Below are positions 55,544 through 64,000 of a DNA stretch of 64,000 bases, one piece after another. Position 1 is the first letter of the stretch; the number at the start of each line of letters is the position of its first letter. Origin of the DNA: Dryomyza anilis (taxonomy: Eukaryota; Arthropoda; Insecta; Diptera; Dryomyzidae); NCBI GenBank assembly GCA_951804985.1, contig OX638132.1, positions 26,432,440 through 26,496,439 of the forward strand, written 5' to 3'. The notes under the pieces were generated by a model, which made no database searches, was not told the DNA's origin, and worked only from the letters and a program-made list of their open reading frames with translations. Position numbers and translations under genes: made by a program.

Positions 55544-56959
55544 CACGGAGGGAAAAAAATCTAAAACTCGAGAAGAATTCGGTTAGAAAGAAAAATAGTA
55601 GAATTTGACTAATATCAATAAAATACTACTAAAATTCAAGAATTTGTCTTCTGGATATCAAGAAAGCAAATTACTTAGTTGTCAAAAAAGTAAACAAATT
55701 TTATTTAACTAGATTTTCAGAAGTTAATTTATTGATTATTAAAAACCAGAAAGAACACGCAAAATTGTTGCTGTATTCATCGCAAAAAGAACACGTGCCC
55801 ATGCATTGTTGTTGTTTTCATCGATATTGCTCTGTCTGTATGCTTTATTTTGCGAGGTCTCCATCTTTTTGTTAGTCTGCCTGTCTGTCTGTTGAAAGTA
55901 ACTAAGCCAAATTTACCTAGATATTCAGACATGGAGTTCTTAGGTATCAAAAAAGTAACTAAGTACAATTTGTCTGGATTGCAAATTTTTTTCTTCTTAG
56001 GTATCAAAAATCGGCATGATATACAATGTTTGCATGTGTGTATTTTCACGAATAGAACAACAAAGCACAGCCAGACAAGCAAGCGTCTGAGTATGTATGA
56101 ATGTTAAAGATATAAATAGAAAAAAATGATTTTTTCTACGAATATTGGTATGGTTTCAGTTCGTAAACATAAATTTGGGTTCAATTTTGCATAAATACCA
56201 AGTTGATTTCATTTCATTGTTATCTAAATACACTGTACAATGCTAATAGGTAACGTGCGGAGGGTTTATACATAACCAACAGAAGAGGCAACAGAAGAGG
56301 AGAAAGTGTAAAAGGTAAGTAAACGGTTTCAGAATAATATACAGAGATTAAATTAAATTAAATAATAATAATAAAAATAAAATAAACAATTCAATTACAT
56401 TAAGTATTCAAAGAAGTCATTAACAATACAAAAATGCATATAGGTAATAAGTTCTAAATAAGCTATAAATTAACTCGACTATATTTTTTTTTATTTTATG
56501 TTAGCTTCGAAATAATTGATTTTAGTTACTTTCAACATATCGACAGACAGACACACGAACAAACAGATGGGGCTGACAGACGGACAAAGTAAAACAAAAC
56601 ATAATAGCGGCAAAGCAAGATCGGTAGAACAACAACTATACGAACACGTTAAATTTTGGGACGAAAACAACAACATTTTTGATACCTAAGAAAGTAATAA
56701 CTGAATTCAAGACTTATTCTACTTAGTTACTTTTTTGATACCTAAGAAATTAATAACTGAATCTAAGAATAATTCTACTTAGTTACTTTATGATACCCAA
56801 GAAAGTAATAACTGAATCCAAGAATAATTCTACTTAGTTACTTAGTTTTGACAACTAAGAAAATCCATTTCTTGAAATTAAGAATTTTTCGGTTTAGCTG
56901 TATATCACTCCGTATACTTCTTGATTCCTTTTGGATTTTAGAACTTTTTTCCCTCCGTG
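55544..56959 (+). mobile_element. 1.4-kb TIR element, CACGGAGGGAAAAAA family, best copy
   Basis: Ends CACGGAGGGAAAAAAATCTA and TAGAACTTTTTTCCCTCCGTG, flanked by TA on both sides (55542-55543, 56960-56961). Inverted similarity extends about 36 bp. Two dissimilar halves meet near 56190; the right half has the AAAAGGTAAGTAAACGG donor-like site (GTAAGT at 56315-56320) and three 55-56-bp tandem units. Plus-strand GATGGGGCTGACAGACGGAC and AAACATAATAGCGGCAAAGC are conserved in 45036-45692. Frames over 60 codons exist but are unlike known transposases. Confidence 0.9.
56681..56850 (+). repeat. Three 55-56-bp tandem units inside the 1.4-kb element
   Basis: Units start GATACC(T/C)AAGAAA (56681, 56737, 56792) and contain TTAATAACTGAAT, AAGAATAATTCTACTTAG. 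Copy number is three here and at 41990-42165, one at 45525-45590. Confidence 0.9.
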
Positions 56960-57087
56960 TAGTTTCTTGATTTATAGATAATGATTAATAGATTTGGATC
57001 AAGTATACCTTAAGTTATAACTTATAAGAATCCAAAATTTTAGGTCCAGAAGTCTTTACCTCTATTAGGTTAACTAATTTAAAGTTG

Positions 57088-57604
57088 AACCAGTTGGGAA
57101 GGTTAGATCACATGGGAAATTTTAAAGTAGGTGTAATTATGATAGTTAGGATTATCAAAATTATAGTCGGTCTAAGCCGACTATAAATACCCTACACATG
57201 GTGTGGTTACCATTCAAAGTGATATATAGGTCACCATGGTATACGAATCCTGAAAATAACTACAAACTTTCCATCCCTGAAGATTTTTCTTTCATTTGAT
57301 ACCCATATTTACAAATGGGTAGGTATACCGAATTTTCCGTTTTTTTTTTGTGAACCACAAGTCTTTTCGCCGGAAAACATTATTATCATGTATTTGAGCA
57401 TGTTATCAATATATATTTGACCAAAAAAGTTTTCCTAAGCACGTATAGATAAAAATTGATCTTTCTATGTACATTTTATATGAGGTATTTGAACATAAGT
57501 GGTCGGATCATAGGTCACAATGGACCGATATATTAGTAATCAAAGTTATAAGTTTCATTTATCTAGCTCTTCAATTTTAAAAGTAGTAGGGATTTCAACA
57601 GACG

Positions 57605-57643
<39 letters not shown>

Positions 57644-57773
57644 GGACAGACGGACATCGCTAAATCGACTCAGGAGGTCATGCTGATCAAGAATATATAT
57701 ACTTCCTTCTGGGTGTTACAAACGGCGTACCAAACTGAATATACCCTTTCACTCTTAGTGTAGGGTATAAAAA
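57088..57773 (-). mobile_element. mini-me/DINE-1-like element, young copy
   Basis: Same sequence order as 54341-55033, with a longer GACA run (57600-57655) and a 26-bp deletion removing the CATACCGGAGATG stretch after the TA tract. The two copies show how the GTCY tract changes length while the flanks stay almost constant. Confidence 0.93.
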
Positions 57774-59429
57774 TTGAAGAAAATGCATTGAAATATTCTA
57801 GTTTTTTTTTGCTTCTTCTCCGTTTTTGTTCCAAGATCTACTGAGAAACAGGCGCTCGCTGCACTTGGGAGATTAGTTTAGTATATGTCTAATTTTTGTA
57901 GCATCATTTGATAGGTGGAAAAATTGTAGTGCAAAATTGAACCCATTTTGTTCCCCATTTTCAAAAGGTCTGTGTCATTTGACTGAACGGAATGCACATT
58001 CATTAATAATAGAGTATATTGGTACAAAACGAAATTAATGTGGCATAAAAAAAAATGTGTACCCCAAATTCTTAAAGAGGTCTGTTTTTTTATTTGACTA
58101 TTTCAATTATCAGTACAAGGCTATTGTCATTTTAAAGATCATGGCCTAATCATATTGCGCATGTAATTGGCGGGTTTGGGACAATGTAAAAATTTAATTA
58201 TCAGTTCCCAATCATTTCTTCTACAGCTTAGACACAGCAAAATCATCCGTAGAACATCAATGATGACTTTACCGCTGAGTACTCACTATTCTAACCATCG
58301 AACTTCCACAAACCACCACACCCCCCCAATGTTAATTACATTTGAACAGCAGGAAACGGACATTTAAATGCAACTATCGCAAGGAAATGAAATTCCATTC
58401 AATTAAATTGCACGTCCTTTTGTGCATTCTCGCTGTACGCGTCCGCAGCCAGACGAAATGCACGCAGGCTGGTCTGGTGGTGGCTGGTGGGGAGCGGTGT
58501 TTGTTGAATATGGCGATGGAGTTGTGAAGATAATAGCACTCTGCGTAATGCATACAAATCAAGCAATTTCTCAGCATATCCTTCTGTTGCTGTTGTTTCT
58601 TGCTGCTCTAATTTAAAAATGGCAGCTCCAGATAATCCTAAAATGATTTAATCAGATTACGCGATGCGTTCCAACTTGCCTAGTTGCTGTTGTTTTTGTT
58701 GTTGCAACATGTTTTTAGCATTTTAAATACATATTTTCTTATTTCCAGCTGTTGTTGCAATTTTAAGCAGCAATAGCAGTGCTTTTAAATTTTGTACCAG
58801 CACTTTCAGACGTGCTTCAAATATTTATGTAGACTTTGCAAAATGTAACAAAACAAAAAAAAAAACAAAATACCTTGGGAATAAGCCTCACAGACACAGC
58901 AGAAGAACAAAAATGACAAGACAGACAAAAACAGTAGCTATGTAAAAATTAAACGAAAAAAAAATTAATAGAACAAAGAACATTTCTCAAAAACTCAAAT
59001 CAGAAATTTTACAGAATTTTTCAACCTATTCATATTTAATGTTTTAATTTGAAGAGACATAATTGAAGTAATAACTTAACCCAGTAGTAAAATTCAAGCG
59101 TAAGAAGAAATTCTAGCATTGATTCTCTAAGAGGTAGAACCCCATTTCAACGAAGTGATTACTTTTCTTCTTTATTATATAAGAAATAAACATTTTTACA
59201 GCACTTGTCTATTTTATTCTTAAAGAACGGTTCCATGCAGATATCCTTAATTCGTCTTTTAAAGAGGAACTCATAACAGGCCTTCGCATATCATAGCAGG
59301 CCATTCAATTTCAAATCTCATTGAGGTATTATAGTATTGAATTTCTGAGAACTGGCCATTCGATTTTTTTAAAATGCCTAAAAATCGACATTTCGACCAA
59401 TCGATTATTCTACCCAAAGAAAGGACATT
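57774..59429. other. Unique-looking sequence, no gene recognised
   Basis: 58150-58800 has balanced composition with CACGCAGGCTGGTCTGG, TTGCTGTTGTTTCTTGCTGC and GTTGTTTTTGTTGTTGCAAC stretches typical of fly non-coding DNA. Frames of 60-67 codons on both strands overlap and match nothing. The remainder is AT-rich. Confidence 0.35.
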
Positions 59430-59665
59430 TGTTGCGCCAACCAACTTATTCGGTTTTCTCAACCACTTAGTCGGTTGTTATTGTTAGAACAAAAAGAATT
59501 GTAGTTTGTTCTACAACCAATTTCGAACTATTTTAGAACAATTTAGTACAGATTTAGAACCATTCGGTAGGTGTATAGACTAACATTTCATGTGTATAGG
59601 CTAATATGGCAGTTCCGCCGGCAAATTTGTAAACCATTCGATTTAACCGAATGAAGTAAGTTGGT
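59430..59665. repeat. Possible small inverted-repeat element
   Basis: ACCAACTTATTCGGTT (59439-59454) and AACCGAATGAAGTAAGTTGGT (59646-59666) are inverted, with internal GTTCTACAACCAA/TTAGAACAA words. Ends and target duplication are not clear. Confidence 0.35.
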
Positions 59666-59666
59666 A

Positions 59667-60004
59667 CAACTAATATTTTCATTCATCCAACCTCATTCCA
59701 AAAGAGGATTTTTCTATTTGTAGTTTTTTATGAAAAAAAAAACACTTTTTGATACCAAAAGTACAGGGGACTACGAATTTTATACTAGTTTTTAACAATA
59801 ATTACTTTGTTATGGCACAACCGACATATGTTATTTTAAAAAACGGTAGGTGAAAATGGTTTTGGCTAGACGAGGATCGTCTGAAAACGATGATAACGGT
59901 TTCTGTTTAATATTTTTAACAGGTTTTTAAAGTTATGTCTAGTCCAACGCAAAAAATAATATTTTTAAGGTGTAATTATATTTTTATTTCTTAACATATA
60001 TGGT
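59667..60004. other. AT-rich sequence, nothing assigned
   Basis: No feature recognised. Confidence 0.3.
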
Positions 60005-60228
60005 TTTTATCTATATATATATAAAACTCTTGTATCGTTTGTCTGTCTGTTGGTTCCAGAAACACGTCTAAACCGCTATACCGTTATGACTGAAATTTTG
60101 CACCAGGTTACTATGAAGTCCCGATGGTGACATAATCTATATATGGGCGGGATTGGGGAAGGGACGCCCAAACTACCTTAACTTTTCAAACGATATAACT
60201 CGGCACTTAGACCAGCTAAGAACATGAA
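60005..60228 (+). mobile_element. Helitron-like repeat (CTAAACCGCTATACC family)
   Basis: TTTTATCTATATATATATAA, GTTTGTCTGTCTGTTGG, ACACGTCTAAACCGCTATAC, TATGACTGAAATTTTGCACC, TATATATGGGCGGGATTGG, GATATAACTCGGCAC. Longest copy of this family; ends where the A-rich array begins. Confidence 0.65.
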
Positions 60229-60990
60229 AAAATCATATACAAAAAATATAATATAAAAGCAAAAAACACAAAAATACAAAAGCAATAGCACAAAACAAAA
60301 GCAAAAACACAAAAACGAAAACAACAGCAAAATCAAAAACACAGAAACAAAAGTAAAAAGAAAATAAAAGCAAAAATACAAAAACAAAGTTAAAGCACAA
60401 ATTCAAAAGCACACTACAAACGATGAAAACACAGAAGCAAAAACAAAAGAAAAAAACCAACAGCAGAAGAAAAATTACAAATACCAACGCAAAAATAAAA
60501 AACAATAAAAGAAAAAAAAACAGAAGCAAAAATAAAAATAAAATAAAAAATAAAATAACAAATGGATAAACACAAAAATAAAAGAGAAACAAAAGTAAAA
60601 ACACAAACACAAAATAAAAACCAAACAAAAAGCAGAAGAGATGGCAATGAGAAAACAAAAACACAAAACGAAATCGCAAAAACAAAATAACAAATGGAAA
60701 AATAAAAACACAAAAAGAAAAGGGAAAACAAAAGCAAAAACTAAGAAAAGCAAAACGCAAAAGCAAAAATACAAAAAAGCAAAAAAGAAATACACAAATC
60801 AAAAACAAAAGCAAAAGCATAACTAAATAAAATGCATAATAGAATAATACATAACAAGAAAAAATTAAAAACACAAAAGAAAAATCAAACAACAAAGGCA
60901 AAAAAACAAAAAAACTACAAATAAACTCAAAAACAAAATAACAAAAGGAAAAATAAAAACTCAAAAAGAAAAGCAATGAACAAAACACAA
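60229..60990 (+). repeat. A-rich T-poor array, 760 bp
   Basis: AAAAACACAAAAGC-type words with almost no T on the plus strand. The 251-codon minus-strand frame it creates consists nearly only of Phe, Leu, Cys, Val, Ile, Ser and Tyr and is not a protein gene. Confidence 0.92.
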
Positions 60991-61056
60991 AAAGAATTCA
61001 TCTGCAATTCATTAGGGATATTTGCAAATATTAGTTGAAGTATTCTCTATGAAATA

Positions 61057-61301
61057 GAAGCGTCGGGAGCTCAGTGGTTAGTGCGTTGGATTGCGAGATG
61101 AAAGGTTCCATGTTCAAGTCTGGACTGGGGTTGATATCATTTCATAGAAAACATTTTTCTATACCGCCTACCTCAAAAGTAAAACATAGCCTATGAAAAG
61201 CTCTCACCCGCCGCCGTACGGATTCGTCATTAAACTGTAGATCCCACCACTGAGTAAAAATATAACACACAAATCTCAAGGTAGCGCCAAACTATTGTTA
61301 T
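61057..61301 (+). mobile_element. tRNA-derived SINE with internal deletions
   Basis: Head GGGAGCTCAGTGGTTAGTGC and B box GTTCAAGTCTGG, body AAAAGCTCTCACCCGCCG, end GGTAGCGCCAAACTATTGTT. About 25 bp of the CTCGTCAGTAAATGG part and most of the GAGAGCTCGGCCG part are missing. Flanks TCTATGAAATA (61046) and TCTATGAAACA (61304) are a near-perfect target duplication. Confidence 0.9.
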
Positions 61302-62362
61302 TTTCTATGAAACACAAAAGAAATCAGAAAGAAAACTCCCAAATATTTATAAAACACGAGAATAGGCATATACTTGTTTTACGTAGTAACTCAAAACTTG
61401 ACTCACGAGTCTGAGTTCGTAATTAGAATTTTGAAGTCCATTGTGGTTATTTTTTTTTTACATTTTATAAATTTCATAAATTGTATATAGTACGCTACAG
61501 ATTATTTTTTTTAGAGTTGCAATTTATTGTTCAGAACTTTTTTTAGTTATCTTAGAAATTTTATATTTACAAATTATTATAAGAATCGTTATGTATTAAA
61601 ATCGTTATAAATTGAAATATTCACGGTAGCAAACGACTTCTCAATTACGATACTTCACCGACTTTAATATTTTTTACGCCCACATTTTCATAAATGTTCC
61701 TCAACTCTACACAACAATATATTCACCGTGCTGTCAATATAAAGTTCCGAATAAAAAATCACGCATAAAAAAATTAACTAAAGTGCGAGAAAAATTCAAA
61801 AAATAAACACAATGAATAATTCATGAATGTCGCCTAGTAAAATGTAAACAATAATAACAAAAGCACCCCAGTGTCCTTTCTGACGTACTTTTTTTTTGAG
61901 CTGCTCCAACAAAGAAAGGAAATCATAAAAAAGCGGTGCAAAAAAATCACCAAAAAGTATGACTATCAAAAATTCAAAAGACTTGGCATCGCATTTTGTT
62001 CGTACATCGCACTTCTGCTTCCTTCCTGGTGCTGTGAAAATTCAAAACTCTCAAAAATGAAACAAGTCACCAAACATACACCACGAAAAAAAAAACGCGA
62101 CTTCTCTTCGTCTTAAGTGACAGCGAGCCAATCAGTTAGACAGTGAAGTCAAGGGAGGAGGTACACGGTGATAAATAAATAAATACAATTTAAGGCATAC
62201 AATAACCAATAAGTATAAAAGTTTAGATATTTTGAACAAAAATCATAACCAGAGAATTAGATTGCGACATACGCCATTTTTGGTGTGAATTAATATGACT
62301 AAGATGTATACAACCATTCCATAATATGCTAAGAAGTTTTGCAAAACTTTTTTGAGCAAACC
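61302..62362. other. AT-rich to unique sequence, nothing assigned
   Basis: An 81-codon Lys-rich frame (61871-62116) begins at GTG and matches nothing; not called. No repeats recognised. Confidence 0.3.
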
Positions 62363-62364
62363 TA

Positions 62365-63292
62365 CACACAAAAAAATTTACAAAAAATTTCACCAATTAC
62401 CAGGATTCATCATATTGATGAATTCATTCATTGAATTAAAATCGAATTTTTTAAAAGTTTTTCAATTTCAATATATTTTTTTAACATCAAATTTTAAACA
62501 CAAATTTGTCTCCATTTACACATTTATGTATTTATAATTCTTAAATGATTTATAATATTTAATTGCTAATTATTCGAAGCCTCCATTTCATCATATTAAT
62601 GAAAAAATAACATCATATTGATGAATATTAATTTAAATATCATAAATCTTATAAGAATTATAAATACGTAAATGTGTAAATGGACACCAATTTTTGTTTG
62701 AGATTTCATATATATTGATAACTACAAAACATCAATATTATGAATTCAATTTGATGAATGACCGAATAAGTGCTCCTCAATATGATGAAGTGTATGTGAA
62801 GAATACGTTTTATCATATTAATAAAAAAATACATAAAATACAACATAGACGTTCTTCAATAGAATCACGGATTCATTGCATTGAAGAACGATTTCATTAT
62901 CAACTTGATGAATGACCGTAAAAGTGTTCTTCAATATGAAGAAGTATATGTGAAGAATGCATTTCATGATATTAATGAACAAATACATAAAATACAACAT
63001 ATACAAACATCATATTGAAGAATATTGTTCATTAAACCAAATTTTAAACGTTTCAAAAGTATTTATTTTTCGTTTGTTTTTTGCAGAACTTCTTTCTCAC
63101 TTCTCAAATAGTAGACAAAATTTCATAAAATTTATGAAAAAAATCATTATATTGAAGAATTTTTTTCTACGAACTTTTTCAATCTATTTCATTTTGTGTT
63201 TTCAAAAGACTTACTTTTTTTTGCTACAGCTAAAAGATAACGTCAAATTGAGTCTAATCTTTTCCCTGGCATAGCTATTATTTTCCTCTGTG
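62365..63292. mobile_element. TIR element, CACAGAAAAA/TCATCATATTGATGAA family
   Basis: Left CACACAAAAAAATTTAC, right ATTTTCCTCTGTG, flanked by TA (62363-62364, 63293-63294). Many TTCATCATATTGATGAA and CATCATATTRATGAA near-palindromes and two copies of the block TGATGAATGACCG, AGTG(C/T)TC(C/T)TCAATATG, GAAGAATACG/GAAGAATGCA. It is the uninterrupted relative that reveals the empty site of 389-1936. Confidence 0.75.
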
Positions 63293-63294
63293 TA

Positions 63295-64000
63295 GGCGGA
63301 TATTGCGGATTGTTGGGTTAATACTTTAATACGATGCACACACACTCTACATTCAGTGCTTTTCTACTCACGACGGTGGCAAACGTGCGTGTTGTGCCCC
63401 AATATTTAAGCTAATCATTTAATAAAACTTTTATTTTAAGCCCATTACTAGTACTTGGTGTACTTTGACATGGGCCGGTCGCTTGTCCGTCTACTAGGAA
63501 CACCTCAGACAGGGTCGTTTTATTTTTACGTGCGCTTTGGGTAACGATTAAGGTAATACGATATTATTCCTTTTATTATTTTTTGTGATTTTTGTGCTGA
63601 TTATTATGCTGCCCAAAGTTGTTCGTAATACTTTTGATTATTTGTGATAAACGCTTTGATTAGCCGAGGTGCCAATGAGACTGCCGGTAGCGTAGTTAAA
63701 CTTGACACTTTGTAGAAGTGGCACAATAAAAAGTTTCATTTGTTTTTTATATATATTTTAATAGTATTACAAAAAATAAAAAATAACTGTGTACTTATTT
63801 TTTTGATATCTCAACTCCAACAAAGTTATGAGAATTGAAACATCAAAGTACTATATTAGATAATTATTTATATCTCTGTAACAAACTAACATGTTTTAAT
63901 AAAACTAATGGTTTATATAAGATTTATGATCACGCATTCAAATAAAAATAACAATTAAAACAAAAATAAAATACATTTAACTTAGATAGAGTTAAATATA
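63295..64000. other. Unique-looking sequence at the window end
   Basis: 63295-63720 has balanced composition (GACATGGGCCGGTCGCTTGT, GAGACTGCCGGTAGCG); 63721-64000 is AT-rich. No frame or repeat was recognised; a feature could continue past the window. Confidence 0.3.

Noticed and set aside
60233..60988. 251-codon minus-strand open frame, membrane-protein-like
   Set aside because: Composition is almost only Phe, Leu, Cys, Val, Ile, Ser and Tyr because the plus strand is an A-rich, T-poor array; the same happens at 24064-24941. No real gene.
61871..62116. 81-codon Lys-rich frame
   Set aside because: GTG start and AT-driven composition.
63295..63720. LTR or coding fragment at the right edge
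   Set aside because: Balanced composition but no TG/CA ends, duplication or recognisable frame.

Overview
This looks like about 64 kb of AT-rich, repeat-dense intergenic or intronic DNA from a fly (Diptera, probably Brachycera). No host protein-coding gene, rRNA gene or independent tRNA gene can be supported. The fly assignment rests mainly on many copies of mini-me/DINE-1-like elements: a TA-rich stretch, a conserved GATCAGCAT...CGA core, then GTCT/GTCC proto-microsatellites. It is also supported by a tRNA-derived SINE family, TA-flanked Tc1/mariner-type MITEs, and a gypsy-type primer-binding site matching fly tRNA-Lys(CTT). The species cannot be named from the sequence.

Layout. 0-9.5 kb: a three-deep nest of TIR elements (270-2230), a dead Tc1/mariner-superfamily DD37E transposase (5046-6139), a large direct repeat around an ATTT microsatellite, and a mini-me element interrupted by a MITE that carries transposase N-terminal codons. 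9.5-18.7 kb: a SINE with a 12-bp target duplication, a second mini-me split by a Transib-like element that itself holds a solo LTR, and two long DINE-like elements facing each other. 18.7-28 kb: a unique-looking island, AGGAGC/CTCATAAAAG tandem repeats, an 1.1-kb A-rich T-poor array, SINEs and a foldback MITE. 28-34 kb: a hAT-like element with a perfect 8-bp target duplication carrying a SINE and a MITE, then a TIR element carrying a broken Penelope-like element. 34.4-40.4 kb: a unique island apparently split by a 4.7-kb element with repetitive ends. 40.8-51.5 kb: DINE-like elements, a 1.4-kb TIR family with internal tandem repeats, a 50-bp minisatellite, a GATA/AT array between inverted MITE halves, a Helitron inside a MITE inside a DINE-like element, and a palindromic LTR/primer-binding-site fragment. 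51.7-64 kb: a GC-richer island, two back-to-back MITEs, two nearly identical mini-me copies, the best copy of the 1.4-kb family, A-rich arrays, a SINE and another TIR element.

Nothing in the window encodes an intact enzyme. The only recognisable protein-coding relics are the DD37E transposase and the GIY-YIG end of a Penelope-like element. Most other elements are non-autonomous and must have been moved by enzymes encoded elsewhere. The main interest is the readable order of insertions, several exact target duplications, and links between elements and microsatellite or minisatellite birth. The unique islands at 18.7-20.8, 26.4-27.1, 34.4-34.9/39.6-40.4, 46.4-46.8, 51.7-53.0 and 57.8-59.4 kb are the best places to look for regulatory DNA.
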